This document shows positions 18,762 through 26,443 of a stretch of 26,443 nucleotides of DNA, in pieces (positions within the stretch are counted from its first letter, which is position 1; every line of letters starts with the position of its first letter). The notes under the pieces are model-generated. The model was not told the DNA's origin and did no database searches. It saw only the letters and a list, made by a program, of their open reading frames with translations. A program made the translations under genes and the position numbers. The DNA comes from Lactarius indigo (Eukaryota > Basidiomycota > Agaricomycetes > Russulales > Russulaceae), in assembly GCA_025766275.1 (NCBI GenBank), contig JAFKAC010000288.1, positions 1 to 26,443 of the forward strand, written 5' to 3'.

Positions 18762-20279
18762 AGTGCTAGTTGAAGGAACCTGGGTCAATGCTTGGGGGAT
18801 AAGAGGAAGATCGCGCTGGGATGGGGGGGAAAGGGCACTGATTCGTATAGCACACATGAATTACGATACAACAAATACCCACCCTAATATTTCCAGGGAG
18901 TGTCAACTAGTTGCAGGCCATGTCCTAATGCCAGATCAAGCACAGACGTCTCTTCGAGCCTTGTTTCACGTGGGGACCGAGTGGGAACTTGAAATAGTGA
19001 CGGTTATGGCGCCTTTTGATCTGATATTGTCAGAGGTCTCCATAAGAAGTCGGTCCCGAGTTCTAGGATACGAACTGGATGGCTCGGAAGTACAAGCCAA
19101 GGCACGCCAGCTGAAGCGTAGAGACCGTTATGTTCCAAGAAAGAGTTTATGGTGGTGAGTGTATGTTATACTTCTATGCTATCATACCTCAGTTGGCCTC
19201 TAGGCCACCTCAACACCGCACACCTGCCGTCTTATCCTTATACATTCTCACTACTGTAATGGCAGGCCACATACCGTCACTCTTGCCTTGGCACCGTCGA
19301 GCCGGATCACCAGATCAATCGGAATGGGTGTATTTCTGGCTTGCTACAAGTACCGTCGTCCATACCAACTACGGGGCTGGGGAACGCCATGCAGTAATCC
19401 CCTTGGTAACCTTGAGTGGCGAAGATTTGAACTAAGCGGTCTAGTGCAGTAAACGTATCGAGGTGGAGACCAGAGTTAGGAGCGGCGCGCGATAGAAGGT
19501 AGTATTCTTTCAAGACTTGCATTCAAGCTTGCGCTACGAGAACATGCAGCCATGTACGAGCCAAGCAAGACACTGCCGTGCGACTGTCCTTGAGAAAAGT
19601 GCAATGATTGTGGCCGTTTCAGATTCTTATCCTACTTTCAGAATATTTTTGAGGTAGCCCCCAAGGTCGCCTCTGTCTTATCGTGCGAGCGCTAGAGAAA
19701 TGAGGTGCGTGCCCTGGAAATAAGATATAGAAACTTTTTTTTGAAGGTACCGTATGATTTTCTCTCATGTTGTTCCACTTACTAACCAACCCGCACAGTC
19801 CGTCTGACCCGTTCATCCTGGACTCCACTAATGCCGCCGGCTCGCAGGAGCACTTTCCTTCTCGTTGCGATAGGTAACACCGGGTCTGATGGGTCTAGCA
19901 GTAAGGCTTCGGCCACATCGACACCGCGGATACATACGCGCGGCGACGGGGTCAGCGCATGGCGAACCCGCAACGAGCACCGCTCCCGATCGATCTCCTG
20001 GAGTTTCTTCCTTGGGTTTCTCCGACACGAAGGCACGACCCGATGGTAGGGTAATCAATTTGGTGGTACACAAATGGTATACATAGATAAACGAAGATAA
20101 TCATATTACTTTGTCTGGAATGTTCGGGGTTGGATTATGGGCATACTTCTCGTCCTGAATTACGCTGCTCGATCAGCAGTCGTCGCCTCGTGCTGAAACT
20201 GCGAACGTCATACAAACAACTCATGAACCTGCGATGATCTAGTGAGGATCCCAACCAAATGTGACCTTGGTGCGAGCCG
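18762..20279. other. Long stretch without an assignable gene
   Basis: About 1.5 kb. A plus-strand ORF with ATG at 18856 runs 100 codons to 19158 and includes ELEIVTVMAPFDLILSEVS, but I recognise no family. A GC-rich block at about 19800-20050 is open in several frames on both strands (minus-strand example: GVDVAEALLLDPSDPVLPIA), with no identifiable domain. Part of the left end should be the NLR remnant's promoter and part of the right end the C1-THF synthase 3' region. It looks like degenerate or repeat-derived DNA. Confidence 0.4.
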
Positions 20280-23200
20280 TCAGAACAAGCCCACCACCCG
20301 CCCGGATTCCGGATCGAGCCCGACTTCCCAAAACCCTGTGAAACCGCTCGTAAGTTATCGCGAATGATCGATAGGATACAGGACCGACCTGGCCGGGTTC
20401 CCAGGCCAGGCATGGTCTGCATGTCACCCAGCAAGGGATACAAGAAGCCAGCCCCTGCCGAGAGTCTCACGGATCGAATCGGAATGACGAACCCTGGGGG
20501 ACAACAGCTGAGTGAATGACGGCCAAGAAATCACGTTAGCACTGACCGGTTGGGGCGTTTTTCAATTTGGGGTCATGAGAGAACGAATATTGCGTTTTCG
20601 CCATGCAAACTGCTCGACATTATCAGCCCCGAAACGACCATGAACGCTGCGGCAATACGAACTGGGAAGACCGCTATAACCTTGCCGGGTATAGGTTTCG
20701 ATCTGCTGTTTGGCGAGGTCGCTGAGCTCGATGCCGTCTGCGCCGTAGATCTCCTTGGAGATAATGGTGATCTTCTCCTCGATGGGAAGGTCCAGATCAT
20801 AGAGGAACTTGAATTTTGATTCGCCTTCGCAGGCCGTGACTAGAGCTTCTGCGAGCTCATGGGCGCCGGCGCCGCCCTCGGCCCAATGATTGCTGACCAC
20901 AGCAGCATCCGCACCGCCGATGAGCGCCTGCTCCCTTATGAGCTCGAGTTCCGCGGGGGTGTCCGACCTATGTTTTCATCAGTCTACAGTCGCTGCACCG
21001 AGGATTGGGGGTGAACATCCGTACGCGAAGCGGTTGACAGCCACGACCACCTTCAGGCCGAACTTCTTGGAGTTCTGGATATGCCTGACCAGGTTCTTCG
21101 TGCCTTCTTTGAGTATGACCAAATCTTCTTTGGTGTATGTATCCGCGAGTGGCTTTCCTGGGGTGACTTCGGGTCCTCCTCCGTGCATTTTCAACGCGCG
21201 TGTCGTCGACACGATGACCACGGCATCCGGGGTCAGTCCGCTAACCCTGCACTTGATGTTGCAGAACTTTTCCATGCCCATATCGGCACCGAAACCGCCC
21301 TCGGTAAGAACATATCCGACGTGATCGGGCGAGTCGCCCTCCTCCGAACCCACGAGCTTCAGCGCGACGCGGTCGGCCAAGATGGACGAGTTGCCGTGAG
21401 CAATGTTGGCGAAGGGCCCAGCGTGCACAAAGACGGGTGTGCCCTCAAGTGTCTGCATGAGGTTGGGCTTGATTGCATCCTTCAAGAGAACTGCGAGAGC
21501 GCCGCCAACGCCGAGGTCGTCGGCCGTGATGGCGTCGCCACTCTTGCTCGTCGCCACTACCATCGCGCCTAGACGCTCACGCATGTCTTGCAGACTCGTA
21601 GTCAGTGCTAATACGGCCATGCATTCACTCGCGACGGCGATATCAAAACCAGCCTCTCGTTGGTGACCCTTTTCAGCGTCACCCTGACCAATGGTGATCT
21701 TACGAAGGAAGCGGTCGTTAGTGTCGATGACGCGGCTCCAAGTGATGGTCTGGGGGTCCACATCTAAGCGAGCAAAGCGCTTGATCTCTTCTGGAGTAAG
21801 GTCATTAGGGTCGGTCTTGTTGATGCCGAGTTTTTGCAGGCGCTTGAGCATGAGCGGCGCAAACTCGCGCTTGCCTTTCTTGGCTGGTACCAGTCGACCA
21901 TACAAGGCCTTGTCGGACTGCGTCGCCTCGTGGAACATCCGGGCATCAAGTGCCGCAGCTAGGGAAAGGTTAGAATACGCCAAACACATCATGTCTCTGC
22001 CTACCCAAAAGATTGTTTGCTGCCGTCACAGCATGAATATCGCCAGTCAGGTGAAGATTGAACTGGAAAAACTCAGGACAACGAAATAGCTGTTTAGTGG
22101 AGACTGACCTCATCCATAGGAATGACCTGGCTGTACCCGCCGCCGGCTGCACCTCCCTTAATCCCGAACGTTGGACCTTGGCTCGGTTGGCGTACACAGG
22201 CAAAGGCAGGACGACCCAAATGAGCGGCTATGGCTTGAGAAAGGCCAATGGTCGTTGTCGATTTTCCCTCCCCGAGGGGGGTGGGTGTGATACCGGAGAT
22301 GACGACATATTTGCCGTTCTTTCTGTGGTTCAATCGTTCCAAAACGCTAAGTTCTACCTTCGCCTTGTATTTTCCGTAGCTCTCGAGCTCATCCGGAAGT
22401 AAACCGACCTCCTGGGCAAGGTGCAGAATCGGTTTCGGCGTCTGCTCCATTGCTATTTCGATGTCACTTGGAACCTTCTCTTGGAGACGTAACTTGAGCG
22501 GCTTTACTTTCCTAGAGCGAGTCTCCTCCCAAAGGCGTTCCGCCGACTTGAGGGTATTGAACATGAGCTGCGCTACGGTCATGGGGCCAACGCCACCTGG
22601 AACAGGCGTGATATGGGATGCAACGCTTTTCGCGGAGGCGAAGTCGACATCCCCCACCAAACGTTGACCAGACTTTTTGGTCGGATCTGATAAATTATTG
22701 AGTCGCCTGAATAGGAAAGGTAGGAAGAGAGCATACCGGGGATATAATTTGTACCAACGTCGATCACCACCGCTCCTTGTTTGAGCCAAGACCCGTGCAC
22801 ATATTCGGGTTTGCCAATGGCAGATACGAGAATATCGGCATTTTTTCACCTGTAAGGTTAGATCTATGTCAGTGGGCTAGTGTTGTGTAGAATGACGGCT
22901 TACAATCTCCTGGATGTTCTTAGTCTTGCTGTGGCACTGGGTAGTAGTCGCATCCTTGCTGCGCAACATTGCTGCAACGGGACTGCCGACGATATCACTT
23001 CGACCGAGTACGACGGCATTTGCTCCAGAAAGCGAGACACCCGTCGACTCGAGCAGGCGCAGAAACGCCGGTCGGCGTGCACGGTGTGAACAACGGCAGG
23101 GCGGCGCGAGAAGATAGGTGGCCTATGTTGTACGCATGGAATCTGGTTACCACACATGACGTGAGTGTAATTTGCGATGGGAAAGGACCGGACGTACCCA

Positions 23201-23654
23201 TCCACGTCCTTCTCCGGGCTGATGGCCTCTGTGACGGTACGCTCCCCATTGGGGCCGATGTGGTCACCTAGGGGGAGTTGGACTATGATACCACTGACGG
23301 TATCATCACTATTGAGCTTCTGTACGACGTCCACGATCTCGTCCACGGTTGCTTCTACAGGCAGGGTGATATGTCTATAGAGAATGCCGACCTCTTCGGC
23401 GGCCTTGATCTTCATGCGGACATAAACACTGGAATCGGGACGGGCACCGCCTGCACTATAATAAGTTGGGGTGAAAGCGGGGATATGTCGACTTGAGCGT
23501 TTTGATCCTTTGGGCAACCTCATCGCGAATAGACCTGGATCGGTACGGTCAATATTACGGTCGAATGAGTAAAGTGCATGGATAGCGACTTTGCAATAGC
23601 AGTTCCGTCTATGATCTTGGCAGAAGCAGCATAACTTTCGACTGGAGTGGCCAT
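20280..23654 (-). CDS. C1-tetrahydrofolate synthase, trifunctional (reading frame broken in N-terminal part)
   Basis: MTHFD1/ADE3/MIS1-type enzyme: methylene-THF dehydrogenase and methenyl-THF cyclohydrolase in the N-terminal third, formyl-THF synthetase in the rest. Exons: 23654-23590, 23534-23198, 23142-22904, 22849-22737, 22686-22109, 22062-22005, 21958-21025, 20967-20663, 20609-20547, 20493-20389 and 20335-20280 (about 950 codons). Dehydrogenase half: [20 protein letters not shown] with the catalytic Lys, [61 protein letters not shown]. Synthetase half: P-loop [74 protein letters not shown] and a C-terminal [17 protein letters not shown]. Exon 2 (23446-23480), exon 3 (near 23063) and exon 4 (22841-22846) each carry a net one-base excess that breaks the frame. 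From 22737 to the stop everything is intact. This is either assembly error or real decay. Confidence 0.88.
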
Positions 23655-23917
23655 TGTTAAACGGTTGGGCGATAACAATCGCTGTAATTGCCCGAGGCGC
23701 ACCCGGGTTAGGCGCACCATCACGCGACCACGCGACGTTTAACCCGTTCCGTCTGTCTGGTGTGTGAATGTCCCGTTCTTGTCCATCACGTGGCTCTTCG
23801 GCCTCTCTCACTGCTCTTCGTCATTCCCAAAGACCCGACACCCAAAAAAAGCGGCATCAGTCTGCATCTTTATACCCTCTTGAACCTTTCTTACTCATTT
23901 TACTCTTTCACTTTAAT
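23655..23917. promoter_or_regulatory. Shared divergent promoter, C1-THF synthase / Mge1
   Basis: Only 263 bp separate the two start codons, which point away from each other, so both promoters must fit here. The Mge1 side is pyrimidine-rich just before its ATG (CTTTCTTACTC, TTTACTCTTTCACTTT), a common fungal core-promoter feature. No TATA box is obvious. Confidence 0.5.
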
Positions 23918-24714
23918 ATGAGTCGCCCTGCCCTGAACCTTCTCCGATTCGCCACCTCATCACTGCGCACCCCCGCTGTTTCCCATTCTTACTATCACTC
24001 TCATCGAACCGCCGCGATAAGTTCACGAACCTACTCGAGTACTGCACCGGAAAATTCTAAGGAATCTCCGGAAGGGTCAGGGGGTGTCCAGACCAAGGCC
24101 GAGGATAAAGTTGACCAAGTCCCACCGTTGCCGGAACTCGAGGCCAAATTACAGGCCAAGGAGGCCGAAGTGTCGGACTTGACGGTACGCTCGTCTCGAT
24201 GAGTTATCACACGACCGTCCTTTCTGATTTTACCACACGCTTTTAGGGTAGGCTACGATATCTCCAAGCCGACTTCTTGAACCTCCAGCGAAACGCAGCT
24301 CGTGAGAAGGAGCAAACGCGGGACTTTGCCATCACTCGGTTTGCCGGAGACCTCCTCGAAACCGTCGATGTGCTATCCCTAGCTCTCAAATCGGTACCCG
24401 AATCCGCCCTCGCACCGCCAACGGAAACGAATTCGCGTGACTCATCCAAATCCCCCTCTGTGTACTTACAAGAACTACACCATGGCGTTGAGATGACACA
24501 ACGTCTATTGCTGCAAACCCTGTTCAAGTATCACGTCAAGCCTTTCGACCCCACGGGCGACAAGTTCGACCCCAACCGCCACGAAGCGTTATACCAGGCG
24601 CCGGTGCCCGGCAAAGAGCCCGGATCCGTCATTGATTGCCAGAAAACTGGCTATACAATTAAAGACCGGGTTTTGCGAGCAGCGCAAGTTGGAGTTGCTC
24701 AGGAAACATCATAA
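23918..24714 (+). CDS. MGE1: Mge1, mitochondrial GrpE nucleotide-exchange factor
   Basis: Exchange factor that releases ADP from matrix Hsp70 (Ssc1) during import and folding. Exons 23918-24184 and 24247-24714, 735 nt (244 aa). Residues 1 to about 45 are rich in Arg, Ser and Tyr without acidic residues (SRPALNLLRFATSSLRT...), a classical mitochondrial presequence. A long alpha-helical stretch follows (ELEAKLQAKEAEVSDLTGRL then YLQADFLNLQRNAAREKEQ), the dimerising helix of GrpE. Then come LETVDVLSLAL, VEMTQRLLLQTLFKYHV, FDPNRHEALYQAPV and the C-terminal beta-domain signature GYTIKDRVLRAAQVGVAQE. Length and order are typical. It is divergent from C1-THF synthase and convergent with mitochondrial PheRS. 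Confidence 0.95.
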
Positions 24715-24848
24715 CTACTGCAGTAGCCAACCTGGGACTGTAGCGTATGATTTTTTTTTTTATGATGTGGACGTAGATTTGCGCATTCACGCCATAGATA
24801 GGATAGGGGATACACTCCCATGCATTTTTCACATTACCGCACTAATAA

Positions 24849-26316
24849 TCACCGAATCTCAACTCCCAGCTGCTCTTTTAGGTGTGAAACTACCCGATCC
24901 TGCAACTCGTTGACCTCTTCATTCACCAATGACCTGCCAAGAACATGAGAACACAATTCGGCTCAAGAAACGTCAGTTTACCTATCAAATGAACGATAAA
25001 CGACTCGGGCCGTCAAGCTGTCGCGTTGCGTTTTCGGGTGTGTGAACCTGTCAATCTTCGCGACAGCGTGTGAGCGCAACAAGAATTTCGGACAATTGGT
25101 GGCATACAATGGCGACATCCTCAACGAGATCCCCGGCGACGTCCCTCACCACGTCGTAAAGGTCATTGTCATGCATATCGCGGCCCGGCTTCCAGAAACT
25201 GATGTCCCTGTAGCTCGGGGGATACTTAGAGTATGGCTTGAACGTGTTGATTTTTCCGTGTGTAAACTGCGAGAGAAACCGGTGGTCTTCAGACCAGAAC
25301 AACCGGATGTCGGGAATGGAGAAGAGAATCATAGCGATACGCTCGAGCCCAAGACCAAAAGCCCAACCCATTTTGTTTGCGACACCTGCGACAAAATTTC
25401 AGCGATGGTTCAAAGACACTGTTGAGACCATACCTGCGCGGTCAAGTGTCGATTGCAGCACAACGCCACAACCGAGGATCTCAAGCCATTTTCCACGGAA
25501 GAACACCTCGACTTCATAACTGGGGCTCGTAAACGGAAAATAGGCTTCTATCCACCTGACTCGAAGAGGATCGTCCTTGGAAGCGCCAGCTACGCCAGCG
25601 AATAGTTCATATAGCAAACTGTTCAAGCAGAGCTTTAGATTTTTTGCGGTGACCTCCGAACTACGCACGTTATGCGAAGTCTGCGCTGGGTTCGAGTGGG
25701 AGATATGCCGAACGTCTTCGATGACGATGTTCGATGCAGCCAGCTGGCGCTCCAGGCGTTGTGTCTCCCTCTCAATCTGTTCGATGCTTGATGTGTCATT
25801 GCCGAAAATTTTAGCCCCCTCCATCTGGTGGAAGACTGGGTAGTGGGACGCGTCTATTTCATCGCGTCGGTATACATCTGCAGTGAGCAGCCAGCGCTCG
25901 GTTCCCTTGGCGAAGACTTCGACTTCATGGGCCGAAGTGTGTGTGCGAAGCATCGTGTTCCTATTAATGTAGTAGGAGTCTGTTTTTGCTCTGCCAGGAT
26001 GATCCGCGGGGAAGGAGAGGGAATCAAAGTTCTGGTTGGGGGTAACGATGGGGGAGAGTGAGGAGAGGTGCGAAAAATCGGGGAAGTGATTCTCTATGAG
26101 AGTGCGCAATGTGCTAATCGGGTGTCCATTCTGTGCATGCAGACGTTTAGAGAGTTTAGAGGAGATTGAAGGGGACAAGTTGGTGTAGTCATCGGTGGTA
26201 TACGTCCCTCCGAGGACCCGAATATGTGACGGAGCTGAGGTGGCTTGACGACGTCGAGCGGGGAATATGGGAGTACGGCGATGCAAGTAACGAACCCTCC
26301 CAAGCAAGGATGTCAT
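24849..26316 (-). CDS. MSF1: Mitochondrial phenylalanyl-tRNA synthetase
   Basis: Monomeric class II synthetase that charges mitochondrial tRNA-Phe. Exons 26316-25434, 25385-25108, 25055-24982 and 24933-24849, 1320 nt (439 aa). The N-terminus is basic ([20 protein letters not shown]), consistent with a presequence. Landmarks: [18 protein letters not shown] followed by [14 protein letters not shown] [12 protein letters not shown], the [20 protein letters not shown] motif 2 region, [30 protein letters not shown], and motif 3 [20 protein letters not shown] followed by IRLFWSED. The C-terminal FDX-ACB anticodon-binding domain starts at [17 protein letters not shown] and runs through [20 protein letters not shown] to [12 protein letters not shown] and LGVEIR. 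No frame problems. The 3' end lies 134 bp from that of Mge1. Confidence 0.95.
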
Positions 26317-26406
26317 GAACCCCCAAGTGAAGCGGTGGCAGTAGCCCGGTGTGTGAGCACGACTCGGTTAGCTCCGGCCACCCGGGAGTTTCCGGGCCGT
26401 GACGCT

Positions 26407-26443
26407 ATGTCGCTCACCATCAAGATACCCACCAAGAAGAACA
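26407..26443 (+). CDS. Possible start of a divergent gene, cut by the window end
   Basis: An ATG at 26407 opens MSLTIKIPTKKN and runs off the window without a stop. It lies 90 bp from the divergent PheRS start, a spacing seen elsewhere in this window. Twelve codons are not enough to identify a product. Confidence 0.3.
   Translation, partial: MSLTIKIPTKKN

Noticed and set aside
20890..21572. Plus-strand ORFs of 144 and 163 codons.
   Set aside because: They are antisense to the highly conserved formyl-THF synthetase exon.
1..26443. CRISPR arrays, prokaryotic operons, phage or rRNA genes.
   Set aside because: No regularly spaced repeats, no ribosome-binding-site-led gene strings and no rRNA sequence. 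Spliced eukaryotic genes fill the window.

Overview
This is nuclear DNA of a filamentous basidiomycete, most likely an agaricomycete. The genes are densely packed and cut by many very short introns (mostly 50-60 nt, GT...AG, often with a CTAAC/CTGAC branch site). The conserved proteins are eukaryotic housekeeping ones, and two degenerate loci belong to families I associate with agaricomycetes: a Goodbye-domain STAND remnant and a dispersed PD-(D/E)XK-like family. The exon models were built by hand from splice sites, frame and family conservation. For the main genes the exon lengths sum to a multiple of three, which supports the models.

Layout. 61-693 (+): decayed PD-(D/E)XK-like gene. 1504-3157 (-): KRE2/MNT1-type alpha-1,2-mannosyltransferase (GT15) in 11 exons. 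3282-5475 (+): Ser/Arg/Pro-rich coiled-coil protein with a CCCH-like finger. 5637-5728 (-): intron-containing tRNA-Ile(UAU). 6037-6977 (-): stand-alone ABC ATPase. 7144-8442 (-): TOM40. 8888-10418 (-): single-pass membrane coiled-coil protein with a MITE-like inverted repeat in a long intron. 10891-12271 (+): Nur1/Mug154-like nuclear rim protein. 12416-13728 (-): fructose-1,6-bisphosphatase. 13844-15860 (-): four-finger C2H2 transcription factor. 15977-16924 (+): Pmp3-domain protein with a long charged tail. 17677-18761 (-): Goodbye-ankyrin NLR remnant with several frameshifts. 18762-20279: no assignable gene. 20280-23654 (-): trifunctional C1-tetrahydrofolate synthase, with three frame disruptions in its dehydrogenase/cyclohydrolase half only. 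23918-24714 (+): mitochondrial GrpE (Mge1). 24849-26316 (-): mitochondrial phenylalanyl-tRNA synthetase. 26407-end (+): possible start of another gene.

How the genes relate. There is no operon-like system, as expected for a fungus. Three genes serve mitochondrial biogenesis (TOM40 for protein import, Mge1 for the matrix Hsp70 motor, mitochondrial PheRS for translation), and C1-THF synthase supplies one-carbon units. Several neighbours are divergent with only about 115-265 bp between start codons, so they probably share promoters. The most unusual parts are the collapsed NLR remnant, the inverted-repeat element that may decide between two C-termini, the 10-nt micro-exon and substituted metal-site residue in the GT15 gene, and the asymmetric damage in C1-THF synthase.
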